Of a DNA stretch of 64,000 nt, positions 25,758-34,466 are shown piece after piece. Origin of the DNA: Leisingera aquaemixtae (GTDB taxonomy: Bacteria > Pseudomonadota > Alphaproteobacteria > Rhodobacterales > Rhodobacteraceae); NCBI RefSeq assembly GCF_019801145.1, contig NZ_JAHVJQ010000003.1, forward strand, positions 186,001 to 250,000, given 5' to 3'. The position numbers were made by a program, and so were the translations under genes. How positions within the stretch are numbered: position 1 is the first letter of the stretch; each line of letters begins with the position of its first letter. The notes under the pieces were generated by a model that was not told where the DNA came from, ran no database searches, and saw nothing but the letters and a program-made list of their open reading frames with translations.

Positions 25758-26351
25758 ATGCCCGGACTGGATTTCTGGTATTCGATCGGCAGCACATACA
25801 CCTACCTGACGGTGATGCGGATCGCGGATGCGGCGGCGCAGGCTGGCATTCCGGTCCGCTGGCGCCCCTTCAACGTGCGCCATGTGATGACGGTGCAGAA
25901 CAACATCCCGTTCAAGGATAAGCCGGAAAAGACCGCCTACATGTGGCGCGACATCGAACGCCGCGCCGGACGCTACGGCCTGCATGTGCGGCTGCCCGCG
26001 CCGTACCCGCTGCCGGAACTGGTGCTGGCCAACCAGGTGGCGGCGCTGGGCGCGGCAGAGGGCTGGGGCGAGGCCTATACCCAGGCAGCCTACCGCTGCT
26101 GGTTCGAGGCCGGCCAGCCCGCGGGCGAGGACCCGAACCTTTCCGCCAGCCTCCAGGCCGCGGGCCAGGACCCGGCCCGAGTGCTGGCAGAGGCGGTGTC
26201 TGACAAAACCGTCAAAATGCTCGCGGACGCAACCGAGGAAGCAATGGCGCTGGGCATCTTCGGCGCCCCCAGCTTCGTCGTGGCGGGCGAGGTGTTCTGG
26301 GGCGACGACCGGCTGGAGGACGCGCTCCTCTGGGCGCAGGGCAAACGCTAG
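25758..26351 (+). CDS. DsbA-family oxidoreductase/isomerase (2-hydroxychromene-2-carboxylate isomerase-like)
   Basis: A 197-residue thioredoxin-fold protein of the kappa-class/HCCA isomerase family: LDFWYSIGSTYTYLTVMRI at the N-terminus with the conserved Ser in place of the DsbA Cys pair, PVRWRPFNVRHVM, and the C-terminal FGAPSFVVAGEVFWGDDRLEDAL. Family members isomerise HCCA in naphthalene breakdown or act as glutathione transferases; no aromatic pathway genes are near, so the actual substrate is unknown. RBS AGGAGG precedes the ATG. It is divergent from the sulfite dehydrogenase pair. Confidence 0.85.
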   Translation: MPGLDFWYSIGSTYTYLTVMRIADAAAQAGIPVRWRPFNVRHVMTVQNNIPFKDKPEKTAYMWRDIERRAGRYGLHVRLPAPYPLPELVLANQVAALGAAEGWGEAYTQAAYRCWFEAGQPAGEDPNLSASLQAAGQDPARVLAEAVSDKTVKMLADATEEAMALGIFGAPSFVVAGEVFWGDDRLEDALLWAQGKR

Positions 26352-26369
26352 GCGCCGCCCTGCAACAGA

Positions 26370-27404
26370 TCAGAGCAGTGACAGGAACGCCCGGATGTCT
26401 TCCTCCGGCACCGACCAGTCGCACACAAACCGCGCCGTGACCATCTCGTTCTCCGGCCCCTGCAGCAGCCCGTCCCACAGGTGATAGATAGCGCCCGCTG
26501 CAAACAATTCCTGATGCTTGCGGCGGGGCAGGGCGGCAAAGATCATGTTGGCCTGGGCGGGATGGGTGAAATGGGCGCCCGCCGCCTTCAGCCCCTCGGC
26601 CAGCAGCGCCGTCTTGGCATTGGCCGCGCGGGCGTTCTCCAGCCACAGATCGTCACTCAGATAGGCCAGCATCTGCGCCGACAGATAGCGGTGCTTGGAA
26701 AACAGATGCGCGCCGCGCTTGCGGCGGTACTCGAACTCCTGCGCATGGCGCGGATCAAAGAAGATCACCGCCTCCACCCCCAGGCAGCCGTTCTTGGTGC
26801 CGCCGAAGGACACCGCATCGACACCCGCCTTCCAGGTCATCTCGGCCGGCGTGCAGCCCAGCGACACCAGCGCATTGGTGAACCGCGCGCCGTCCATATG
26901 CACCGGCAGCCCGTATTCCTTGGCCGCTCCGCAGACCGCCTGCAGTTCCTGCAGACTGTAGACGGTGCCGAACTCCGTCACCTGCGTCAGCGACACCGGC
27001 CCCCGCTGCGGACCGTGCACGCCGCGGGTTTCCTCGCCCTCGATGGCCGCGCGCAGCCCCTCGGAGGTCATCTTGTCTGCCTCCGTCACCAGCGTCAGCT
27101 TGGCGCCGCCGGTATAGAACTCCGGCGCGTTGCATTCATCCATGTTGATATGGGCAGGTTTGGTGCAGAACACCGTCTGCCAGGGCTGCGCCAGGGTCGA
27201 CAGCGCCAGCACATTGGCGGCGGTGCCGGTGGCCACCAGGTAAACTGCCGCCTCCGGCGCCTCGAAAATCTCCCTGATCCGTTCCGTCACCTCGGCCATT
27301 TCCGCGTCTGCGCCATAGCCCATGGCATAGCCCTGGTTGGCCCGCGCCAGCGCGTCGAGGATCTGCTGCGGCACCGGGCCGGAGTTGTCGGAGGCGAAAT
27401 GCAT
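26370..27404 (-). CDS. ltaE: low-specificity L-threonine aldolase
   Basis: A 344-residue PLP-dependent fold type I enzyme. SDNSGPVPQQILDALA at the start, ATGTAANVLALS (phosphate-binding region), HMDGARFTNALVSLGC, and the Schiff-base Lys in SFGGTKNGCLG. It cleaves threonine or allo-threonine to glycine and acetaldehyde, or related beta-hydroxy amino acids, in the cytoplasm. It converges with the HCCA isomerase-like gene and has no operon partner. Confidence 0.9.
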   Translation of the reverse strand: MHFASDNSGPVPQQILDALARANQGYAMGYGADAEMAEVTERIREIFEAPEAAVYLVATGTAANVLALSTLAQPWQTVFCTKPAHINMDECNAPEFYTGGAKLTLVTEADKMTSEGLRAAIEGEETRGVHGPQRGPVSLTQVTEFGTVYSLQELQAVCGAAKEYGLPVHMDGARFTNALVSLGCTPAEMTWKAGVDAVSFGGTKNGCLGVEAVIFFDPRHAQEFEYRRKRGAHLFSKHRYLSAQMLAYLSDDLWLENARAANAKTALLAEGLKAAGAHFTHPAQANMIFAALPRRKHQELFAAGAIYHLWDGLLQGPENEMVTARFVCDWSVPEEDIRAFLSLL

Positions 27405-27494
27405 CGGTCAGGGTCCTTGATCTGCCAGGGTCTTACCCCCAAGCAGTAGGCAACTCCGCCGCCGATGCCAAGGCGGTTCCGGGCAGGCGCGCGC

Positions 27495-27701
27495 TCAGAA
27501 GATCTGGGCGAACAGATAGCCGAGCCCGATGCCGGTGCAAGTGCCGAGAGAGGCCCAGACCGTCAGCTGCCGCCCCAGGTGATACTGGTGCCAGGCCTGG
27601 ATTTCCGCCGCCTGCTTGCTGCTGAGGCCCAGGGTCGAGAGGTATTCCTTGGCCTTGTAGGCTTCTCTTTCGCTGAAGTAGGTGCCGTGCTCGAATGGCA
27701 T
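27495..27701 (-). CDS. small membrane-anchored protein, function unknown
   Basis: 68 residues: a soluble N-terminal helix pair (FSEREAYKAKEYLSTLGLSSKQAAEIQAW) followed by one hydrophobic segment (TVWASLGTCTGIGLGYLFAQIF). A clear GAGGAGGG ribosome binding site precedes the ATG. No family is recognised. Confidence 0.65.
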   Translation of the reverse strand: MPFEHGTYFSEREAYKAKEYLSTLGLSSKQAAEIQAWHQYHLGRQLTVWASLGTCTGIGLGYLFAQIF

Positions 27702-27855
27702 TTGCCGCCCTCCTCATGGGAACCCGCCCGGATCCGGCGCCGGCGCGGCGCAGGCCCGGGGTTTCCGCAGCATGCGGGCGGCGCAGCACGCCGTGCAACC
27801 TTGAATTGTATTGATGTTTAACGAAACCACACCCGCCCCGCCGGGCAGGCAGCGG

Positions 27856-28338
27856 TCAGCCGGTGGGCTCTTCGATGATGTGGTCTTCCCACTCGTCCTC
27901 GGCGATCTCGAACTCCGACACCGTCCAGCCGCGCACCGAAACCCCCGCCTCATGCACGCTTTCCGGCGTGCCGGTCAGCAGCGGGTGCCAGTCCGGCAGC
28001 GGCTTGCCTTGCCACAGCAGCCTATAGGCGCAGGTCTGCGGCATCCAATAGGCGTGGGTGTCCAGGTTGTCCGGCTTCAGCACGATGCACTCGGGGATGA
28101 ACTGATGGCGGATCGGATACTGGGCGCAGCGGCAGGTGCTGTCGTCCAGCAGGCGGCAGGCCACCCGGGTCAGCGCGACCTCGCCGCTGTCCTCATCCTC
28201 CAGCTTGTTGAGGCAGCATTTGCCGCAGCCGTCGCACAGCGCTTCCCATTCCTTCTGGCTCAGCTTCTCCAGCGGCTTCTTCTCCCAGAAGCGTTCGCCC
28301 AGACCGGAGCGGTCAATCACGTCTCTTGCAGGTTTCAT
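27856..28338 (-). CDS. YcgN family cysteine cluster protein (UPF0260)
   Basis: A 160-residue protein with the typical cysteine set: LCDGCGKCCLNKLEDED, VACRLLDDSTCRCAQYPIRH and a later Cys in IPECIVLKPD and QTCAYRLLW. The N-terminus FWEKKPLEKLSQKEWEALC is diagnostic of the YcgN group, thought to bind zinc or an Fe-S cluster; the cellular role is not known. The start ATG overlaps the ribF stop by four bases (ATGA), so it is translated from the ribF transcript. Confidence 0.9.
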   Translation of the reverse strand: MKPARDVIDRSGLGERFWEKKPLEKLSQKEWEALCDGCGKCCLNKLEDEDSGEVALTRVACRLLDDSTCRCAQYPIRHQFIPECIVLKPDNLDTHAYWMPQTCAYRLLWQGKPLPDWHPLLTGTPESVHEAGVSVRGWTVSEFEIAEDEWEDHIIEEPTG

Positions 28339-29267
28339 AGCGCCGCCAGAATTTCACGCGCCTGGGCGCAGTCCGCATCCATCTGCGCCGTCAGCGCTTC
28401 CAGCCCGTCGAACTTCAGCTCCGGCCGCAGGAATTCCACCAGCCCGACCGACAGCGTCGCGCCGTAAAGATCGCCGGAAAAATCGAACAGGAAGGTTTCG
28501 ATATTGGGCACCACGCCGCCGAACATCGGCCTGACCCCGATCGAGGCCGCGCCGTGGTAGCTGCCCGCATGCGGCCCGTCCAGCACATCGACCAGCACCG
28601 CATAGACGCCGAACCGCGGCTGGTGCAGCCCGTCGATCGACATGTTGGCAGTGGGGAAGCCCAGCTCCCGCCCGCGCTGCTCGCCGCCGATCACCACACC
28701 CTCGATCCTGTGCCAATGGCCCAGCATCTCCTTGGCATCCGCAGGCCGCCCTTCGCTCAATGCGTTGCGGATCGCGGTGGAGGAGACCGCGTGCTCGGAA
28801 TATTCCATCAGCGGCGCAATGGTGACGCCAAAGCCGTATTGTTCGCCAAACCGCTGCAGGTCCTCGGCATTGCCGGCCCGGCCCTTGCCGAAACAGAAAT
28901 CGGCGCCGACAACCACATGCGCCAGCCCCAGCCCTTCGGAGATCACGTCGCGGGCAAACTCCTCCGGCGTCAGGCTCGACAGCGCGGTGTTGAAGTTCAG
29001 CTCGTAGAGCCGCTCCACCCCCAGCTTTTCCAGCCGGTGGGCGCGGGTGTCGGCGCGCATCAGGCGGAAGGGCGGCGCATCGGGCGCAAAATACTCGCGC
29101 GGGTGCGGCTCAAACGTCATCACCCCCAAGGGCGCTCCGGGCGCGGCCATGCGGGCCAGCTCGATCACCGACTGATGGCCCAGATGCACGCCGTCAAAGT
29201 TGCCGATGGCGACAGTGGCGCCCCGGTCCTGATGTTCGACGAATTCATAATCTCTGACGATACGCAT
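28335..29267 (-). CDS. ribF: bifunctional riboflavin kinase/FAD synthetase
   Basis: A 310-residue enzyme making FMN and FAD. The N-terminal adenylyltransferase domain has AIGNFDGVHLGHQSVIELA, VMTFEPHPREYF and SSTAIRNALSEGR; the C-terminal riboflavin kinase domain has GELGFPTANM-type sequence (RELGFPTANMSIDG), YHGAASIGVRPMFGG and the catalytic Glu in NIETFLFDFSGDLYG. ATG at 29267 gives the usual N-terminus MRIVRDYEFVEHQDRG; the longer upstream frame is arginine- and proline-rich. It forms a two-gene unit with the YcgN gene. Confidence 0.96.
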   Translation of the reverse strand: MRIVRDYEFVEHQDRGATVAIGNFDGVHLGHQSVIELARMAAPGAPLGVMTFEPHPREYFAPDAPPFRLMRADTRAHRLEKLGVERLYELNFNTALSSLTPEEFARDVISEGLGLAHVVVGADFCFGKGRAGNAEDLQRFGEQYGFGVTIAPLMEYSEHAVSSTAIRNALSEGRPADAKEMLGHWHRIEGVVIGGEQRGRELGFPTANMSIDGLHQPRFGVYAVLVDVLDGPHAGSYHGAASIGVRPMFGGVVPNIETFLFDFSGDLYGATLSVGLVEFLRPELKFDGLEALTAQMDADCAQAREILAAL

Positions 29268-29955
29268 GGCGCATCCGTACCTGCACCGCGGCGGCGGTTC
29301 AAGCGGCCAGTGGCGGGGGAGGGCGAGAGCCGGGCGAGCGCCTGCCCGCGGGGTGGCGCTGCAACGGCTATGCATGGCAGTTTATCGCTGCAACGTCCGT
29401 ACAACTCATCATGGGACTACCGCACTTGCCAAAGCGCCAGCCCGGTGGGGCGGCCTCTCGCGCATTGCAAGGCAATGCGCTGCCGGCAGGCGATTGCAAG
29501 CAATCGCCGAGAGGCAGGCGCTCGCCCGGCGGCGCTGCGCGCCTTGATTCCGGGCGGGATGGCCCACTCCCACCGGGGCGTTGCGCACCCACCGTACGCC
29601 CCATTCACGCGATCCTCACGCCCCTCTGCCATACTCCCAGAAGATCGCGATCCCCCGCCATGGTTCCCGCGCGCGGGGCCATGATACGAGGCGCAGGCAT
29701 CTGTGCGGCTGCCTGCGCGACATCCCGGAGACCGGCCCTGATAAAAAGGGGGTCGTCCAAGCGAGCTTGTCCGAGCAGGCCCCCGGCGGGGTCTGTCCAC
29801 CTCCACCCGGCGGCGCCGCCCCCTTAATTGGGATACTGGCACAACGGAACGGAAAGACCGGAACAACAGAGACTACCAAGGCAAAACCGCCAAGGGCAGA
29901 GGCCCCCGGCGGCTGAAACTGCTGCAAACTGCAGGCTGTGCGGATGCAGCCCGTC
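29268..29955. other. long intergenic region upstream of ribF
   Basis: 688 bases without a supportable gene: the open frames are short, overlap on both strands and have low-complexity Arg/Pro/Ala products. It contains two adjacent inverted repeats (29460-29508) and must hold the ribF promoter. The length is unusual for this otherwise compact window. Confidence 0.6.
29460..29508. repeat. two adjacent short palindromes (REP-like pair)
   Basis: Two perfect inverted repeats with 9-base arms stand eight bases apart. The first is GCGCATTGC/GCAATGCGC with loop AAG (29460-29480). The second is GGCGATTGC/GCAATCGCC with loop AA (29489-29508). Both share the core ATTGC..GCAAT, so they look like two units of a mobile or repetitive extragenic palindrome. 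I saw no other copy in the window. Confidence 0.6.
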
Positions 29956-30399
29956 TCAGTCGAACTTGCGCGACGGCGCCATCACCATGGCCTCGCCCAC
30001 CAGCACCTTCTTGCCGTTGACGATGCAGCGGCAGTCCAGCTTCACCCGGCGCTTGTCGATCACGATGTCGGTCACCTCGACCTCCGCCAGCACCAGGTCG
30101 CCCGGGCGCACCGGCGCCAGGAATTTCAGCGACTGGCTCATGTAGATGGTGCCATGGCCGGGCAGCTGCTCGCCGATCACCGCCGAGATCAGCCCGGCGG
30201 TTAGCATCCCGTGCGCGATCCGGCCCTCGAAAATGGTGTCCTGCGCATAGGCGTCATCCAGATGCACCGGGTTGCGGTCGGTGGAGACCTCGGCGAACTT
30301 CTCGATGTCCTCATCGGTGATGACTTTGCGCAGGTAGCGCACCATGCCCATCTCGATGTCCTCGATGCAGATGGTCCCGCGCGGCATGTTGTCCAACAT
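29956..30399 (-). CDS. MaoC family dehydratase (R-specific enoyl-CoA hydratase-like)
   Basis: A 147-residue hot-dog fold protein with the MaoC hydratase signature: FAEVSTDRNPVHLDDAYAQ containing the catalytic Asp and His, then FEGRIAHGMLTAGLISAVIG and YMSQSLKFLAPVRPGD. It should hydrate enoyl-CoA thioesters, in fatty acid or polyhydroxyalkanoate metabolism. CGGAGGATGAG stands before the ATG at 30399; the longer frame to 30570 is not conserved in character. The gene stands alone. Confidence 0.87.
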   Translation of the reverse strand: MLDNMPRGTICIEDIEMGMVRYLRKVITDEDIEKFAEVSTDRNPVHLDDAYAQDTIFEGRIAHGMLTAGLISAVIGEQLPGHGTIYMSQSLKFLAPVRPGDLVLAEVEVTDIVIDKRRVKLDCRCIVNGKKVLVGEAMVMAPSRKFD

Positions 30400-30532
30400 C
30401 TCATCCTCCGTTCGCCTGGCCCTTGTTGCGTGGTTCGGCCGCTTGGCGTTGTAACTTTTGCGCGCCGAAATGGCCGCTTGCGCAACTTTATTACTTTGCA
30501 ACTGCAGAAAATCAAGAGATTTCTGACAAAAG

Positions 30533-30556
30533 AAAACCCCGCCGGGTGGGGCGGGG
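30533..30556 (-). terminator. Rho-independent terminator of the HAD hydrolase gene
   Basis: On the minus strand CCCCGCC and GGCGGGG pair around a six-base loop and are followed by TTTTCTTTTG, about 55 bases after the HAD gene stop. Confidence 0.8.
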
Positions 30557-30610
30557 TGTGACCGGAGCAAGGGGGACCCCGTGCAATTTCAAGGGGTGCC
30601 GCAGGCAGTT

Positions 30611-31486
30611 TTAGCGCAGGAAACCAATGGCATAGGTGGGTGCGGACTGCTCCTGCGCCAGGTAGGCCTGCAGCGCCTCCGGGTCCGGCTGGACCGATGT
30701 TTTTGTCTCTCTGGCCGCAAGGCCGCCGGTGATGAACAGGGAATCGATGCCTTCGCCCATGGCGCCGGCAATATCCGTGTGCGGCCCGTCGCCGATCGCC
30801 AGGATCTCGGAATCGGCAATCCCCGGGCTGACTTCCTGCAGCCGCAGCCGGGCCAGGTCATAGATCGGCGGGTGCGGCTTGCCGAAATAGAGGCTCTCGC
30901 CGCCCATCTCCGTATAAAGCCGCGCCAGCGCCCCCGCGCACCACTCCCGCGTCTCGCCGCGGTCGACGATGATGTCGGGGTTGGCGCACAAGAGCTTCAT
31001 GCCCATCTGCTTGGCATAAAGGAAATCGGGCCGGTTCACCTCCGGGTCCGCCATCGTGTCGAACGGGCCGCAGCAGACGATGCCCTCGGCTTCCCGAAGC
31101 GGCACCCGGGTGATCTCCACCGGGTCATGGATCACGTGCAGCGGCTCGAAAAAGCCCGCATCGCGCTCCCACTCGCCCATGAAATACACCTTGTTACCGA
31201 CCGCGCCGGTGAACATCGCCGCGCGGGCCGAATCGCCGGAGGTGGAGATCGTGTCATAGGCATCCGCCGGGACATTGAACTGCCCCAGCTGCGCCGCCAC
31301 CCCCGCGCGCGGCTTCGGCGAATTGGTCACCAGCACCACGACCCCGCCCTGCGCCCGGTACGCCTGCAGCGCCGCAACTGCCTCGGGAAAGGCGGTGATG
31401 CCGTTGTGCACGCAGCCCCAAAGGTCCACGAACAGCGCCTTGTAGCGGCTGGAAATGTCGGAAAGGGAGGTGATGATCTGGGTCAT
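30611..31486 (-). CDS. HAD-superfamily class IIA hydrolase (TIGR01459 type)
   Basis: A 291-residue phosphatase with HAD motif I in ALFVDLWGCVHNGI, motif II VLVTNSPKPR, and motifs III/IV FGKPHPPIYDLARL and LAIGDGPHTDIAGAMGEGID. The class IIA cap domain lies between. Related to NagD-type sugar or nucleotide phosphatases; the substrate is not known. ATG at 31486 gives the family N-terminus MTQIITSLSDIS. Single gene with its own terminator. Confidence 0.88.
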   Translation of the reverse strand: MTQIITSLSDISSRYKALFVDLWGCVHNGITAFPEAVAALQAYRAQGGVVVLVTNSPKPRAGVAAQLGQFNVPADAYDTISTSGDSARAAMFTGAVGNKVYFMGEWERDAGFFEPLHVIHDPVEITRVPLREAEGIVCCGPFDTMADPEVNRPDFLYAKQMGMKLLCANPDIIVDRGETREWCAGALARLYTEMGGESLYFGKPHPPIYDLARLRLQEVSPGIADSEILAIGDGPHTDIAGAMGEGIDSLFITGGLAARETKTSVQPDPEALQAYLAQEQSAPTYAIGFLR

Positions 31487-31643
31487 GGCCGGGCCTTCGC
31501 GCATAGGGATCTGGTGCGCGCACAGCTATGGCAGAGAGCGGCGGGATTGGCCAGCGGGCGGGCGTTACTTGCCGCCGGGTATTCCCAATCTGCAACCGGC
31601 AGCATAGTCTGGAAGCTGATATTCAATCAGGCAAACAAGCCGT

Positions 31644-32336
31644 ATGCAATTTGTCGAACGATCTATTATCGGGCTGAGATCCGCCCGCCATGTATTCGAA
31701 AGCCCCTCTCACCCTGCGCAGGTGACCCTGTTTCCGATGGTGCATATCGGCGAGGCCCGTTTCTTTGATGAAGTGTACAGGGATGCTCTGGATCACGATG
31801 TGCTGCTGTTCGAGGGGGTAAAGTCACCGGTCGTGGGACATCTGACCCGTTCCTACCGCTGGCTGGACAGCGGCCGCTTGGGGCTGGTGGCACAGCCCAG
31901 GATGCCGGCCGGAGCGGGCGGGGCGGAACGCATTCACGCTGATGTCAGCCAAGCGGAATTCGAGGCGGCCTGGAAAACGCTGCCGCTTGCGCTGCGCATC
32001 CTTTGCGTTGCCTATGCGCCGTGGACCGGGTTGCGCCGCCGATGGTTTTCAACACGAGACAGCCTGTCGCAAGGGCTCGATGTGGACGATCTCCGCACAC
32101 GGGAGAGCAGCTTGTTCTGGGATGCGGACAGTGCCGCACTGCAGAACGTCATCCGGACCCGGCGTGACATGCGGCTGTGCGAAAAGCTGACTGCTGTCTT
32201 GGACCGGACAGAAGAGTTATCCATAGCCGTTGTTTTTGGTGCAAATCACATGCCGGCTGTGTCGCGGATGTTGTCGGACTATGCGGGATTCCGCCCGGCG
32301 GGCAGCGAATGGATGACAGTTTTCGGGCTGGACTAA
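31644..32336 (+). CDS. TraB-domain protein
   Basis: A 230-residue soluble protein with TraB/PrgY/GumN-like features: VTLFPMVHIGEARFFDEVYRD near the N-terminus, DHDVLLFEGVKSPVVGHLTRSYRW, and the C-terminal SIAVVFGANHMPAVSRMLSDY. The His and Glu of the first two blocks and the GANHMP block correspond to conserved positions of the family, some of which act as metalloproteases or peptide-hormone degraders. No signal peptide is visible, unlike the two GumN-like proteins downstream. The start ATG at 31644 has only a weak ribosome binding site. The lineage is clear, the function is not. Confidence 0.7.
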   Translation: MQFVERSIIGLRSARHVFESPSHPAQVTLFPMVHIGEARFFDEVYRDALDHDVLLFEGVKSPVVGHLTRSYRWLDSGRLGLVAQPRMPAGAGGAERIHADVSQAEFEAAWKTLPLALRILCVAYAPWTGLRRRWFSTRDSLSQGLDVDDLRTRESSLFWDADSAALQNVIRTRRDMRLCEKLTAVLDRTEELSIAVVFGANHMPAVSRMLSDYAGFRPAGSEWMTVFGLD

Positions 32337-32366
32337 GAACAGCCTCAGCCGTGCCGGCGCAAACTG

Positions 32367-32394
32367 AAAAGGCGCCCCAAGGGGCGCCTTTTGT
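32367..32394. terminator. bidirectional Rho-independent terminator
   Basis: The perfect palindrome GGCGCCCC/GGGGCGCC with AAAA on one side and TTTT on the other separates the convergent TraB-domain and ppaC genes and can serve both. Confidence 0.88.
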
Positions 32395-32412
32395 TTCCGG
32401 CTGCGGCTGCGA

Positions 32413-33333
32413 TCAGACTTTCAGGTTCGGAATGATCTGCTTCTTGCGGGACATGATGCCCGGCAGCACCACGGTGTCGCCCTCCGCATCGGCGCCAAAG
32501 GACTTGGCAGCCACGGTTTTCACCAGGTCGTTCGGCACCAGCAGGGTGGCTTCCTCGTTCAGGATGTCGACCACGAACAGCAGCACCTGATCGACGCCGT
32601 CCTCGGCCGCGACGGAGGTCATCGTGTTCATCAGCGACGCCTTGCGGTCCAGAACCACGCCCGGCGCGGTGGTTTCCAGAACGGAGACGCGGAACTTGGT
32701 GCCGTCGACCTCGTATTCCTTGGAATCCATGCGGATCAGCTCCGCATCGGAGAAGGAGGAGACGTCGGATTTGGCGGCAAACATCTCCGCCGCGTATTCG
32801 GAGATGTTGATGCCCAGCTCGCCCGCCAGCTTCTCGGCCACGGCCTTGTCATGCGCGGTGGTGGTGGGGGAGCGGAATTCCAGCGTGTCGGACAGGATGC
32901 AGGTCAGCGCCGCGCCTTTGATGGCTTCCGGCATCTTGGCGGCATCGTCGCCCATCAGGTCGTGCATGATGGTGGCGGTGCAGGCCAGCGGGCGGATGGT
33001 GATGTCGATCGGGCCTTTGGTCTCCAGGCCGCCGACCAGCTTGTGGTGGTCGATGATCGCCTGCACGTCGGCGCCGTTGATGTTGGCGGGCAGCTCTGCC
33101 GGGTTGTTGGTGTCAACAATCACCACAGCCGCATCGTCGGCCACGTCAGCGATGATTTCCGGCTTCTCCAGGCCCCAGCGCTGCAGCATGAAGGCGGCTT
33201 CGGTGTTCGGCTCGCCCAGCAGTTTCGGGGCGGCGGCCACGCCTTTCACCTCGTTCAGGTACCAGGCCCAGACGATCGGGGAGCCGGTGGAATCGGTGTC
33301 GGGGGATTTGTGGCCGAAAACTTGGATGGTCAT
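32413..33333 (-). CDS. ppaC: manganese-dependent inorganic pyrophosphatase
   Basis: A 306-residue family II pyrophosphatase (DHH superfamily). Motif I GHKSPDTDSTGSPI, motif II VVIVDTNNPAEL, motif III AIIDHHKLVGG, motif IV ILSDTLEFRSPTTT, and the C-terminal DHHA2 substrate-binding region ending SRKKQIIP. It hydrolyses pyrophosphate in the cytoplasm, pulling biosynthetic reactions such as the PRPP- and sulfate-activation steps encoded elsewhere in the window. The ATG at 33333 is the family start. Confidence 0.95.
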   Translation of the reverse strand: MTIQVFGHKSPDTDSTGSPIVWAWYLNEVKGVAAAPKLLGEPNTEAAFMLQRWGLEKPEIIADVADDAAVVIVDTNNPAELPANINGADVQAIIDHHKLVGGLETKGPIDITIRPLACTATIMHDLMGDDAAKMPEAIKGAALTCILSDTLEFRSPTTTAHDKAVAEKLAGELGINISEYAAEMFAAKSDVSSFSDAELIRMDSKEYEVDGTKFRVSVLETTAPGVVLDRKASLMNTMTSVAAEDGVDQVLLFVVDILNEEATLLVPNDLVKTVAAKSFGADAEGDTVVLPGIMSRKKQIIPNLKV

Positions 33334-33451
33334 GGGGCTGTCCTGTTCATGCAAAAGGTCAGAAAGGGGAGATTTGCGCGCCTTATAGGGCTGGCGCGCA
33401 GGCTTGTCACCCCGCTGATGCTGCAATGCGGCGTTGTGTTCAGGGCGGGGT

Positions 33452-34432
33452 TCAGAACGGCGCACGCTCCAGCGTGTAGCCCTCTTGCTGCAACAGGTTC
33501 AGCACGCCGTTTTCACCGGGCAGATGCAGCGCGCCTGCGGCCACCACGATACGGTCGCCCCCGGCCGCCTCGATCACCGAGATCCAGCTGCGGTTGCGCT
33601 GGTCCATCAGCATCTCCATCGACTCCGCCCAAAGCGCCTCGCGCTCGGCTTGTGTCAGGGCGCCGCTCTGCAGGAAATCCCGTTCGCTGAGGAGCAGGGC
33701 ATAAAGCGCTTGCTGGTCGAAATAGGCCTCAACCGTGGTGATGAACCCGTCGGTGCCGCCGCCCATCAGGGCGGTGAAGGCGCGCAGCTGGCGGACCTGT
33801 TCCTCCAGCGGATCGGCGTCCATCATCCGGATGATGGTCATCGGGTCCTCCAGCGACTGCACCGGCACATCCGCCGCTTCGGCGATTTCCCCCAGCCGCA
33901 GGTCCAGGCCCCGCTTGACGTCCTTGTCCTGCCGCAGGCACGGCGGGAACGCCATCGACAGGGCCAGGAACCAGGGCCGCATCTTGGCCGCCATCCACGG
34001 CGGCATGCCGTTGTCGCGGACCTTGGCGGCCAGGGCCTCCCATTCCGCAGCGGGCAGCCGGTCGATCAGCGTGGGGCCTTCGGTGATCAGCATCAGCGAG
34101 GGCGTGCGGCCCAGTTCCGCCTCAAACGCGGCCTTGTCGGCGGGGCTGGCCTCCATCAGCAAAAGGTCCGCCTGCCGGACCAGCGGCGCCAGATCCGCGC
34201 TGATCCGCTCCATCCGCAGGTCATTGATGTGCAGGGTGCCGATCACATGCACGTTGCGGCTGCCGCGCCGGGCGATCCAGTGGTTGCCGCCGGAGAACGG
34301 CACCGCCTCAATGCGCGCCTCGAAGCCGGCGCGCTCCTCTTCTGTCAGGGCGGTGCGCAGGTCGGTGCCGGTGCAGGCGGCCCAGAGCGATGCAGGCAGC
34401 AGCAGGAAAAACACGGTCAAAAGCAGTCGCAT
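33452..34432 (-). CDS. TraB/GumN family exported protein, copy 1
   Basis: A 326-residue exported protein: signal peptide MRLLLTVFFLLLPASLWAAC, then the GumN/TraB core with GGNHWIARRGSRNVHVIGTLHIND, ADLLLMEASPADKAAF, PTLIDRLPAAEWEAL, PWFLALSMAFPPC, VEAYFDQQALYALLLSERD, RNRSWISVIEAAGGDRIVVAAGALHLPGENGVL. The His in GTLH, the Glu in MEAS and the His in GALHLPG are the conserved positions. The likely Cys at the signal end may make it a lipoprotein or a disulfide partner. It lies directly downstream of its paralogue, 34 bases after that gene. Confidence 0.82.
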   Translation of the reverse strand: MRLLLTVFFLLLPASLWAACTGTDLRTALTEEERAGFEARIEAVPFSGGNHWIARRGSRNVHVIGTLHINDLRMERISADLAPLVRQADLLLMEASPADKAAFEAELGRTPSLMLITEGPTLIDRLPAAEWEALAAKVRDNGMPPWMAAKMRPWFLALSMAFPPCLRQDKDVKRGLDLRLGEIAEAADVPVQSLEDPMTIIRMMDADPLEEQVRQLRAFTALMGGGTDGFITTVEAYFDQQALYALLLSERDFLQSGALTQAEREALWAESMEMLMDQRNRSWISVIEAAGGDRIVVAAGALHLPGENGVLNLLQQEGYTLERAPF

Positions 34433-34466
34433 CGAAATATCCCTGAATGAAATCTTCCGCGCCGTT

